Assembly (NCBI GenBank): GCA_916048095.2
Contig: OU696583.1
Coordinates: 3,842,501 to 3,906,500 of the forward strand
Origin: Sacculina carcini
Lineage: Eukaryota > Arthropoda > Thecostraca > Sacculinidae
Direction: 5' to 3'
DNA: 64,000 nt
The position numbers and the translations under genes were made by a program. Under the pieces are notes generated by a model. That model made no database searches. It was given only the letters and a program-made list of their open reading frames with translations, and was not told the DNA's origin. Positions 26,621 to 39,992 of this stretch are shown in pieces (position 1 is the first letter of the stretch; every line of letters begins with the position of its first letter).

Positions 26621-26759
26621 GAGGGAAAATATTTTGTCATAAAAAGAAAAAATATTAAACTTGGACTTTTCAATTGATTAAAATTTTATGAGTGTGCCCG
26701 TTTTCTTATTTAATTTTCAATATTTTTTATGAATTAAGCATGAATTTCATTTTAAGAAT

Positions 26760-27543
26760 TGTTTCGCACAATGTTAATACCACGCGTCCGACTTATGGCT
26801 TCCCATAGTGGAGCCTGGTTCCTATTCCCAGTATCGATCTGGTTATTTTCGGCGCTGTTTTGGTGCAACCACGCAGAACCACGCGGGTCCGGCCCAACCG
26901 TACAGCAGCAAAACTTTCTATTGAGACGCGGCAAATTAACGCTGATCTGAGAGGAGACATTGCGTAAACCAAGGCTGGTGGAGTCACTTATCAAGGCACT
27001 CTCTTGTCACTTGTCACTCTCTAAGTCACTTGATGACTAGCAGCGCGAGCGACAGAGATCGCAGAAAAAACGGCGCGACATTTTAGTAAGGAGCGCAAAT
27101 TTGTGCCTCTGGCGGAGACCAACGGTGCGTTGTAAGCGACTTTCAATCGCTTATTGAAAATGAGCGGTCGCCAAATGGCTAGTTGTAGCGCGAGAAACGG
27201 CGTGGCTGTAACAACACAGGAGTACGGCGGTGGTGGGATAGGTATTGTCTTAGACTTTAAAAGGCAGGTTGACTAGCATAGAATTTAACTAGCAGATCTC
27301 ACGGGTGAACGTTCAGCATCTTGTGTTTGCAGTTTGTCGTTCTTGAAAGCTGTAATATACGCGCCGTCCACACACGCACAGCTTCGCCTTGCGATTGAGA
27401 GAATAAAACAATAAACTACAGTTTTTTAGTTGAAAACCATCAAGAACGGACAACCGACACGCAGTTATATACTGAACATGGTTTGAGCCGCAGCACCACG
27501 AGATATCCGCCACGAGCACAAGCAACGCAGCACAGCACCTCAG
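26760..27543. other. Downstream flank of CCT8, no supported gene
   Basis: Left part up to about 27000 resembles a decayed repeat (GC-richer than its surroundings). 27000-27543 is the 3' flank or untranslated region of CCT8. No frame with homology. Confidence 0.5.
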
Positions 27544-30500
27544 TTAGTCCTCGTCATAGTTGGGGTTTCCAGCGGCGGGAGGCTTCGGTCCGCCGCTGCG
27601 CTTGGCCATGATAATCTCGTCCACTCTGAGCACGGTGCAGGCGGCCTGCACGGCGTAGCGCAGCGCCCAGTACTTGGTGAGATACAGGTCGAGCACGCCG
27701 CTGCCCTTCACATCGACCAGCAGTTCGGCGTCGGCGCTGTCGTCGGCGTCCACGTTGAAGCCGATCGTGGCGCCATCTTCACGCTGGTGCGCCGCGTACA
27801 TTTGCGCGAGCACGGCCGTCGCGTTGGCGCCGCTGTTGTCGGCCAGCAGTTTGGGGAATGTCTCGAGCGCGGCGGCGAACTGCTTGACGGCGTACTGCTC
27901 GACACCGGCGCACTGGTCGGCCCACTTGCTCACGCGAGATGCCAGCTCCAACTCGCACGCGCCTCCGCCAGCCAACATGCGACCATCCTGATACACACAC
28001 ACACACACACATTACAATAATTATACAGTTCCCAGTACCTAGAGTCTCTAGGTACACACACACAAACGCACACAGATAAAGAGAGAGAAGAGAAAACCAA
28101 GTCTTCTTTGTCGCTAAAGCCGTGGTCACACGTGGCCAATTGTTGTCCTAACCAACTGTTTGTCTGCAGCGGACAATCGTTTGATTGCGAGTGGTCACAC
28201 GAGGCCAATAATTGTCCAAGCCATTAGATGTGGTGCAGAGTACGCCGGTGTGGTTTATTTCGCTCTCCTGACTACCATTTGAATTTTGATTTAATCCAGG
28301 TGCATTCTTGAATGTACAGATCATAAACATATTATGATCGTATAATAAACATATATTAAATATATTCTACAGCTTTTATATATTTTTACCTGTATATCTA
28401 TTTATCAAAATTTAATCTAGTAATGTATCAAACATTAACATAAATTATACAAATATATTACAGATTCCACCTCATTATGATAAAATTGCCACAATAAAAC
28501 GAACACAAAAACATAACACATCACAGGCTCTCGAACCGAGTTGAATTCGCTTTACGCGTTGCTTCAGTGCCATGTGGTGAAAAAACGGAGGATCTAATTT
28601 TGCCTTGCGCGAGAATTCTATCATTTCAGCGTGATAGATTTCAAGTTTCATTTTGCGTGTTCATTGCACGGCAACGTAGCGCCATCTTGAGGCACGCGGC
28701 TGAAATGCAGGCCTGAAAAGCTGGCTTGAAAAGTTGAAGATGTTCAACTTCGGTTTTCGGGACAATTGTTGCCAATCGTTGGCTTAGCCAACAATTGGCC
28801 TCGTGCGACCACGGCTTAACCTAACGAAAAAGTAGGTAAGGAAGTAGGTAACCTAACGACGTCACTTTTGGTAACCTAATATTTTTTTTATCGTGCACAA
28901 CTTTTTGTTAACGAGTAATTAGTTGTTGCACTTTAAACTGCTTCGGCTGGCCCCTTACTTATATTTATTGAACCTAATTGAGCTGCCATGGAGCTCATTG
29001 AAGAGTCCCATCAAAAATCAATTGGCAGAGCGAATACCACAAGTGCTGGCTTCAGCTGGCCGAGGTGACTCGGGTGTTTCTTTTGTCGAACAGTGGATGA
29101 ATCTGATGGAGGAGATCGCACTTCTAGCAACCAGCAATATGAATATCGCGCACCTACAAGGTTTCACCAGCAGAGTTGAAACCCTCGCTAATATCTCACA
29201 CCTCACCTCAACCCTCACAACCCACCTCACACGCACCTCAACCCTCGCTAATATCTCACAACTTGCAGCACGTGGCATAACTTGAATTTCACTTTGAAAC
29301 ATTGTGTGGCGTCATACTTTGTATGTTTGTGTGTCGCCGTTTGTATGTTTGCGAGCGTGTGTTAGTGTGTCATGTTGTGTGTATGTACGTTTCGCCCGTT
29401 TGTGTGCGTGTCTGGTGGGTATGTACGCCAAGTGAATAGTATGTCTGTGTGTATGCATTTGTACTGCGTGTGAGTGTGTGTGTGAGTATGACCCGTGTGA
29501 ATGATCACGTGACCGTGTGAAAGGTCATGTGACCGAGCATATATAACCCGGCACAATTCCGGTCACCAGGCAATTGTTTGCTGGTATTTGCCGTGATAAG
29601 AATATACTGTTGTCGTGCATCTGACTCTAAAATTCAATGTGGTCTACGCCACCACATTTTGGTGACCCCGACGTGATTGCAGCCTCTGCTATGAACAGTC
29701 CTACGACTTCAGGTATGTCATCCCATATATGTGGCACGTCCATCGATCCACCCCGGTTTGATAAAACTGCAGTGAATGGATGGTTTATATGCATTGAAGC
29801 CAAGTTTATCATAGCTGGCATAACGTCAAATGAAACCAGATTGTCTCAGGTTCTGTCTGCCCTGCCTAAATATGTCACTAGTCGTTTGACGCAGGAATGT
29901 CTCCAGAGCCGATCATATTCAGATCTCAGGTCTCAAGTGATCGCTCTATTCACCCAGCCCGAGTTGAGAGCGAAAGCGAGCGCCAGAGAGCGAAAACGGT
30001 TGTTAGCATAAAAGATTGATATTGGCTCAAATTGAGGTAGAGTGTGGGATGAGTGCAGAGTTGAGAAGTGTTACGGTAGTTTGAGGTCAGCGGCGTGAAG
30101 TGCTCGAGAATTCGCCGTTAAAATTGCTCCTACAAGTATATTATTTGAACAAAATCACTAAATTTGAAGTGAGAATTCATTTGAATTAAAAATATAGTTG
30201 TTTGAATTCAAAATTCACTTGCCTCAATTCAAATTATATCTGCCTGAACGCAAATTTTATTTTTCTTTATTGAAAATTTGCTTTCCTAAATATAAAATAA
30301 TTTGTGTGAATTCAAAATGCAAATGGTATAGAAGGAAATCGAAGTTGCACTAAGAGTTGAGAATCATCCGATAACACACACATACACGTGCATGATATGC
30401 CCCTCATCTGACAGTAACTGAAAAAAGGAAATATATACAATATAAACATATACAATACACAATAGGGCAGGGCATAAGAAGCCACGAGGCCTATGTAGCC

Positions 30501-33500
30501 CTGAATACCACTACTTCCATGATAACTGACAATTGAACAATGACCCCAGTGAGCAAAGACTGCTAGAAAATATACATTTGCCTGCAGCGTAACGTCTTTG
30601 TAGTGCAAACAACTGGCTGGATAAAGCCAGTGGATTCTGAAAAATTATACCCAGGTTCTTTTCTTCATCCACCTCTTCTATTAAATGTCCTACTATGTGA
30701 GACTCGTAGTTCGGGCTATATTTACTCTTTCCGAGTTTCATATGATGACATTTCATATGGTTGAATTCCATATTCCAGTCTATACTCCATTGATGAATTT
30801 GGTCAAGGTCCTTTTGCAGCAGTTTGCAGTCTTCCTTGAATCTCACGGTCTTCATCAGTTTTGCATCGTCAGCGAATAGACTCATATAATTCTCTACACC
30901 TTCAAATATATCATTTATATAGATCAAAAACAAAGTTGGGCCCAATAACGACCCCTGTGGCACACCGCTACTAACGTTTCCCATGCTGATCATACGCCTC
31001 TCACACTCGTGCACATCTTCCTGTCAGTCAGATAGTCCTCCATCCACTCGTGCAACCTTCCCTCAATACCACCAACATACTTCAGTTTCCATAGAAACCT
31101 AGTTCTTGGCACTTTTTTATAGTTTCTGTCGAAGGCATTTTTCATGTCTAGGTAGATACAATCCACCCATCCATCCCTTTCCTGCAGGTTTTCAGTGACT
31201 TTTGAGTACAAGTCCAACAAGTTCGTTTGACACGAGAGTTTTCTTCTGAAGCCATACTGCTTCTCATAAAATTTTTTTGAGGTTTTCCAGATAGTCCGCC
31301 CATTCCTTAATTATAATGCCCTCACGTAGCTTACAGAGTACACATGCCAATGATATGGGTCTATAGTTCATTGGATCATTCTTTGCACCACTTTTAAATA
31401 TTGGTGCAATCCATGCTTGCTTCCAATCGTTGGTAACTTTGCCTGTGTTTAAACTACTTTCAAATATGTTGTAAATAGGCTCGATTAATTGCTCTATGCA
31501 CAATTTCAATATCATTCCTGATATTCCATCTGGCCCTGCCATCTGAATTCCTGCCACTTAGCCATCGCAGTATGTCACACTTGACCAATCGTACACTTTT
31601 CAATGGTGGTGTCCTGGATGGTACATTTTTCCATGTAAACTCAGATTAGTTGGTGAAAACATCTTGGAACTGTTTGTTCAATATTTCGCTCATTTCCTTG
31701 GCATCGTCACATTATCCATCTTCTGTGAGGAATTCATAGATTCCGACTTTCCGCTTGAGCTTGCTGTTTATATATTTGTAGAACAATTTCGGTTCATTGT
31801 GAAACTTATTCAGAATATCTTTCTCATACTCCATTTGTTCTTGCCGTCGTAAATGTACATACTCACTCCTCTCGATTTTGTACTTCTTTCGGGTTTCTTC
31901 CGTGTTTCTCTTTCTCATTTTGTTCCAGGCTCTTTCTTTTATATTCCTAGCATTGTTGCATGCCTTGTTGAACAAGGTTTTTTTGTATTCCAGTCTCTGC
32001 TTAATGACAGGCACGAATTGTTCAACTTCAATGATATATACATGCTTAAAAATCGTGTACTTCTCTTGTATGTTTTCGGCTTCCAATAGCTCACTCCAAT
32101 CAATGCCCGCGAAGTATCTTTTAAGCTAATCTATATTTGATCTGGCATAATTGTACTTTATTCCTGTATACGTCGTTTCCTCTTTAGCGATCGTTTCTTC
32201 CAGTGTTTTATAAATAGCACCATGTGATCACTTTTACCCATTGGGCTCCTGTGTTCAATGCTCTTAATCAAATCTGTGTCCTTTGTAAACACCAAGTCCA
32301 GCATAGATGGCCGATCGTCTCCTCTTATTCTGGCGACTCGTTCTACGCACTGCGTCATCAAATTATCCATAACTAGTTTCATCAACATGCTTCCCCAAGA
32401 TTCAGGTGCACCGTTTGATTCCCAGTTTTGCCAGTCGACCTCTGCAATTAAAGTCCCCCATTATTATATCTTTATTTTCTTTTGCCATTTTTTGTATCCC
32501 AATAAGTGTTTCTTCCTAAAGTGCTTTATATTCATTATAATCCCACGCGCTGGTTTTGATTGGTACATACACTACAGCCATGCATATTCTGTGCCTATTC
32601 TTCAACACTTGGACCCCAAGAAAGTCCACGTTTTCCTTTCCTGCATCACATTTGACAACCGTTATACTTCTCTTAACCAGTAGTATAACTCCACCCCCTG
32701 CTTAACTTTCTCTATCCTTCCTAACTATTATATATTTACTGCTAAATGCCCCTTCTATGTTCATATGTTTTCTTAGCTGGGTTTCGGATATTGCTACAAT
32801 GTTAGGTTTGTTCTCATTTAGGTAATCTATGAGTTCCAATCATCCTGAAAAGAAACCATCTATATTTGTGTACATTATTTTGTAACCTTTTCTTACGCAT
32901 TCTTTCTTTATAATTCAAGGGCTCCCATCTATTCCTGTTTGAAGTACCACTTTCTTATCCTTCCCTCTATGTATCTCCATGCAAATTTGTTTCTTTGGTC
33001 CTCCGTTCTCGTCTCGTTTTTTTTTGCTTCGCAAATACCTTCAGTAAGCTCCTGTCTCTCTTCCCAGTTCAAGTTCTTGCGTAACCACACTTTTTCGTAT
33101 TTGGTATCCTTTGCCAGCTTCCACGAATTTGCCAGCGTGTTGATTGCAGCGTTTCGTGTAGCCATTTTTATAATCATGGGTCTGGATTTGCCATACTGGT
33201 ACTGCCCCAATCTATGTACTACATCAATTTCGCCTGTGATCTCATTGAGTTCATCCTCTACTTTTGCTATCACCTCTTTCGCTTTTTTCATCTCTTGGTT
33301 CATTCTTTCTTTTTTTGTACTGCGCCTTTTCTTCCTCTAGTCCATACACCACTACACTCTTGTTTCTTTCAATTATATTTCTAACCAGACTCTCCTTTTT
33401 TCTGACAACCTCAATCAGCTCTTTTTGCATTTGCTCTCCTCTTTCTGTTTTTGCATTATTTATCTGAAGCTTTCGTCTCTAGCTTCCTGAATCTACCCCC

Positions 33501-36500
33501 ATCCCACCTGTTTCTCTTTCATTTCTACAATGTCCTCTTCTTTGTTATTTGCCAATTTTTTCAGCCTCCTTGAGTATGTCTTTGAGCTTCCTGTTTTGAT
33601 CTTACAGAAACTCCAGACTTTCCCTCAGATCTCTGTTCTCATTGCCCACTCTTATTCCTTCTGGTATTCCTTCTTGAGACTTGTGACCTCTTTTGACAGG
33701 TCGCCCATTTGCTCAGACATTTGCTCTACTTGCAGGTCTAGCTTTCCTGTTTTTTCCATTTGTAGCATCTCAACTGCTGTTCTGAGCTCGGCAATGTCTT
33801 CACAGATCCTCTCAATGTTTTGCGCATTTTCTTGTATACTTAAACCCCCCGGGCTTTTTGATTCTCCTTTTCTCTGTCTTCCCCTACCGGGCATAGTGGC
33901 AATTTTTGACGTTAAGCCTTACCGCTCACCAGCTCCAGTATTTCACCAGCAGTAGCTCCATTAATCGCGCCCACACAACCCCACAACTAGTACTTGCACT
34001 CAATTCACTCAAGGTCACAGCCAATCGCATAGAGCACTGTCAATCACGTCCGCACTTGTTCAAGCCACAACACGAACTGTGCGTGTATGTGTGTGTGCGT
34101 GTACTCACCTATTTGTACTCACCCACTTATTCACCACAGGAGATGAGCTATGCTCGTGCTGTCCTGTCTCCAACCCACCCTCTAACCTATCTTCCTTGAA
34201 ATTCCCAGTATTTCACACTATCCAGTCTTTCTCATGCTCCTACGCTATTAGCTCCTACAATATTCTCCCCTAACTGATTGCAGACATCAACACACCTATA
34301 TGGGAAACTATACATCTCGCAAACATCTAGTCCTTTTCAGTTTGTTTCCATGACACCTCTTGCCTGAATTATCCAAAACTATACAATTATCCCTATCTAA
34401 CTTCTGCATACCTATTATATGTCTAAAAATATTAATCAAGTCGCCCCTTAACCTACGTTGTTCTAAAGATGGTAAACAAAGCACTTTTAGTCTTTCCTCA
34501 TACGACAAACTACACATGCTATCAACCATGTTAGTCGCTGTCCTCTGAATTCGTTTCCAATTTCCGCTTGTTCTTTATCTTATGAGGGGACCACACCACC
34601 GACGCATACTCTAGCTGGGGCCTAATGATATTACACAATTTTTTTAGCATGTCCTCATCTAGGTATTTGAAGGCCTTCTAATATTCCTCACCGTTGTATA
34701 TGCTAGTACTGTAATTTTCCCAATATGTTTATCCGGGGCCAAATTTCGTTGTACAATTATTCCTAAATGTTTTTCATACTTAACTTTCCGTAAAATATGT
34801 TTCCCTAACTTATAGTTCTTGGAAGGCCTTTCTGCACTTTCACCTATCTCCATAACATGACACTTACTCGCATTAAACTGCATCCCCCATGTCCCGCTCC
34901 ATTCCTCTATCCTATCCGTTCCAACAAAATGAATCCCCACGATACACTGCCCCCCTTGCCTGCCAGTGTTCCCAGTCCACTTCCTTGCAATTAAAATATC
35001 CCATTTGTATCAGCTCACCATTCCATTTTAACATTGTGTCCAAATAATATCTTGTTTCCTTTAACATTTCTTTGTACTCTTCTTGTCTCCATGAACCTTT
35101 ACGTGGCGGTACATATGCAACTGCTACATTTGTTTGTTTTCCTCCCATATCTAATCCGATGAAAAGAACCTCTGCCTTACCCTCACTGCTCCACACGAAT
35201 TTCAAGTTTATATCCCTCCATAACAAAATCATTTACCCTCCGCCGTCCTTGCCCTCCCTGTCTCTCCTAAAATGCCTATATCCCCCCTGTTCAAGGTGCA
35301 TGATTTCAACGTCTGAATTCAGTTTCGTTTCTACCAAGCCCATCACATGTAGATTTTTACTTCTCAAATAATCCCTAATTCTAGCTCGCATGATAAAAGA
35401 CCATCTACATTTGTGTAGCTAACTCTCAAATCTGCAAACTTATCGCTACTTTCGATCTCCCTTTTCAGATCCTTTATTCCGGACTTGACTGGGGTTTCGC
35501 TTTGTACCATTTTTTATTCTCCCATTCAGCACTCTCCAGTAAAAAATCAACTTGTCCTCTTCTGATCTTTGCTCATTTTTCTCCTTCGATTCACGATACA
35601 ATCCACTTATCTTTATACATTCGTCCAGGCCAAGATCTTCTTTTACCCATACGTCTTTGAATTTATCTGTCTGTGACAGCTGACAGGTCTTCTCCAATAC
35701 CCTACTCGCCGTTGACTTACTCTTGAAGATGATCCTCAAAGGTCTCATCCCAGCTTTCTTGTATTGACCCCATCTACAAACGTCCTCAATTTCATCCACC
35801 ACGTCTTCAACCAAACTCCTAACAATTTCCCCTGCAAAATTCTTCTTCTCTTCATTTTTTCTCAATGCTTTGCTACCATGTTCCTCCTCCTTTACTCCAA
35901 ACACAACCGCACACTGTCTTTTCGACAATCGCTCTAACCAAACCTTCCTTTACCTTCAGCACCTCCACTATTCCTTTCTTCAAATTAGCTTCGTGCTCTT
36001 CCTTCTGCTGTTTCACAATATCTGCACAATTATTCAAACTATCCCCTTGTTTCTGTGCCCCACAATCCTGCTTTTCCTTCGTCTTGGTGATATCTTCATC
36101 CTGCTTGGCCGCTACCTCCTCTGCCGCCTTCAACCTACCCTTGAGTCCCTCATTTTCCTCCTGCATTCCTACCATCTTTGTTTTCAGCTCGTCATTTTCA
36201 CTTCCAACCCTCTCATTTTTATTTCTCAAACTCAGCCATCAACTCATCCATCTTCTTACTCATATTTGATACCGTACTGCGTTCGCTGCTGGCAGCATCC
36301 CCACTACATCCTTCTACCAAAAACCTCAATTGTTTTACTTCATCCATAACTTTCTCGATTTTCAACGCATTCTCCTCAATTTAGCCTTCCATCCCCCCGT
36401 CCTGCTTCCCCACTCCTACACCATGCACATTCCTTGTTCTTATCACCGGTGTACCCCCCTTACTCCCTCTTGTGGCCATTATGGAGACAGAGCACTTTGC

Positions 36501-37896
36501 ACCTCAACCCTGGGCAACAAAAGGTGACCTTGTTCAACTGTTATGTTGTACGCTGAACAAACTCGCCTGTGCAGCACCGGAAGGGCGAACACGAAACCAG
36601 TCTTCACACCAACCCTTTCCTCACCACGTCAGCACGCGCTCGTGCGTTTACAAAGGCCTCACACTCACTCAACACCAACACAGAGCGAACACGACACCGG
36701 TCTTCACACACACTCTTTCCAAACTCTGCAGCACGCGCTCGTGCTTACAGTGACGCCACTCTCTCTTCACTACCGCAAACACAGCACAACTACTCGGGAG
36801 CACAACGACACACAACCTCACACGACGAAGTCACAATCACATTTGTGTGTGTATGTATGTGTGTGTGAGTGTGTGTGTGTCAGTGTAGGTGTATGTGTCA
36901 GTGTAGGTGTATGTGTCAGTGAAGGTGTATGTGTCAGTGTAGGTGTATGTGTCAGTGTAGGTGTATGTGTCAGTGTAGGTGTAGGTGTCAGTGTAGGTGT
37001 AGGTGTCAGCGTGTGTGTGTGCGCCAGTGACCCGCCCACCTTGGTGGCCATCTTGAAGGCATTGACCCCATCATCGACGGCTCGCTCAATATCGTCCATT
37101 ATATTGTTGGCGGCACCTCGCACCACCACGGTGGCAACACGCGAGTCGGGCGGCGGCGGCGCCGTCGTGCCGTTCTGCCCCTGCTGCTGTTGCTGCGAGA
37201 AAACGACCACGCTGGTGGCGGCCATCTCGTCGACGTAGACGCGCTGACAGTGGCCCAGTTCGGCCGGCGACGGACGCACGAGACGTGGCAGCGCCACAGC
37301 ACCCACCAGCCGACACACACGCCGCACGTCGAACTTGCTCGCCAGCCGCACGGCCATCAGCTGGTACTTGTTGATGTAGTGCAGCGCCATGTCGCCCAGC
37401 TTTCCGCCCGACACCACCACCTGCCACGCATTAACACACACGTGCACACATACACACACACGGTACATTAAGACATTTATGACGCACTGTACGCCCGTCG
37501 GATTCCAAAACACATACAAACACACGCACACATGCACACAAACAATATCCTGATACACACATATACATAATACACACATACATATTTATGTGCGGGCGAG
37601 TTGAATATACTTGTAGCAGACGCGTTTTATCTGTAGAAAGAGGCACTCCTGTGCCACCGCGTCGTCGGCGCAGGAAAACTCACACGTGCCGCTCAGCGCT
37701 GCGCTTCAATTTGCCACTGAGATAGATATACATGGAACAAATTAATGTGTTTTAATGCGTGTGTGTGTGTGCGCATGTTGACACCTTGACACCGCAGTCT
37801 GCAATAGCTTTGATCTGTTCTTCCAGTTGCATCTCCTCTCCTCTCGAGAAATTCATCAGTTCCTCAGCGGATTTGATCAGCACCGTGCCCTGACAT

Positions 37897-37931
<35 letters not shown>

Positions 37932-39953
37932 TATGCACACCACAAACGCGTAAAGCACACTTTGAAAATCTTTAAAGTGGTACTTGGAAACAATGGCAAG
38001 CAAAACCGTGCAAAAATATTGCAAGTTTATTTTACAAAGAATTTCGTTCGCCTATGATTTGTCAATGGATTTGTCACAGAAATCAACATCCAATTCCTAT
38101 CAACGAGATTATACTGCAGCTATACAATAGAACCAAAACAGAACAATTGTTTCACAATAATAGCACAACGGTTCAAACACCAACAGACAGTCTGGCCTGG
38201 GTACCTTGGTCTCGGTGGTGGCAATATCGACGGGGCACGTGAACACGACCACTTTGGCGTCGCGGGCCTGCGTGACCATTCCCTCGGCCTCGCGACGAAA
38301 CACCATGCCACCGACAGTCTGACTGCTCAGCACCCCGCCGCCCAGCACCTTGCACACGCGCACATTGTCCACGTTGAATGCGGCCTCGCTGTCGTACACA
38401 CTCACTTCAAACACACACACATGCACACACGCTAGAAGAGATGTCACAATGACAATGCAGAAGACAATTAAGCATGAGAGCATATTCAAAATATCCAAAT
38501 CTACCAGGATACATTAGCAAACAAAATAACGAAAAAGAATCAAACACAATTTGAAAAATATAGACTTTTATTCAGATAGGGTTATCAGTAGAGCTGCCAA
38601 AAGTTAATAGTTACTTTTTCACCTAAAGGTCACTTCTTCATAAGTTACCTGAAACACCATAAAACTTGTATATGATAATTACTAAAAAACTTATTAGGTT
38701 ACCAAAAGTTAATGTTTCATCGTTAGGTTGCTTTTAGGTTGTTTTTTCATCTTTAGGTTAGTTTTAGCTATTTTTCTTGTTATTAGCTTGTTTCAACACG
38801 GTTTTTGATAATTTTAGGCAGATAAAATACACAAATACGGTATGAATCTGGATAAAAGACGAAGAGATAGGATATGAGATCAGAAGGTAAAAATGATCAA
38901 ATAGCATGGCTTTCAAAATTGTGTATTAAACAGACATAGACATCGGCAATGATGCCTGTGAAAATTCTGCTACATCAAAAATGCCTAAAGCAACAATTTG
39001 TCAAAAATTGTAAGCATAAGCAACAAATAAATATATTTCACCAAGTACGATTTCCTGCAAAAATACCAAGCTACATCAGCAGCTATGGAGAGGTCCATCT
39101 CAATGCTAAACAAATGTCTTGCCTAACAGGAATTGTTCATCTTCAAATTTGAACAAGTATATGATACAGTATTTTAACTGTTCTTTACAAAAACATCCAA
39201 GCAATATTAATATATATTTTCAACCATGTCCCAGTGGGACATTGTCCCACATAGCTTCATTGGCTCGATGTTATTGGTATATATTAAAATACGGGGTTCT
39301 ATCAAATGAGATTGATTAGATTTTCATTTCTAACCTTTCCTGACTTATTTGAATATTTGCTATGTTAAGCCACATGTTCGTGGTCTGTTGTCAAAATGAC
39401 ACCAGGAAAGGGACAAGGTGGAAAAGAGGGTATATGGTGTGGGTCAATGGTTTCTTTCTTGAATTATATTTTAATTTTTGAGGGAGCATAAGGTTGATTT
39501 TAGGTTACCTTTTGACAGCCCTAATTATCAGTTTATAATAATTCAGTAACCAGCCAAAGTAGCAAACAAAAATACTGTGGAAATATTACAAACTCTGAAC
39601 TATGACGGACGGACAGACAAATCGGTGAGAACAGTGATACCCGCACACCAGTGATGCATTGTGGCTCGAGAGAAACAACACACACATAGCTGCCGAGAGA
39701 TGAGGCTATCAAGAACCACCGGTGCCGCCCACACATGTGTGGACGCGGGGCAAAAAAGAACGAACGGTGACGAATAGGAGAAGCAAGTGAAGTAGCCAAG
39801 AAGCAAGCTAATTAGGGGAAATACCTACAAGTAGAGAAAATACACAGAAAACAGGGAGAGATAACCAGCAAGCAGTGACGGGCGAGAATATAGCACCACA
39901 CTAGCACCACAAACACAGACCAACGCGAGCACAAATGTGTGTATGTGTGTGTA

Positions 39954-39992
<39 letters not shown>

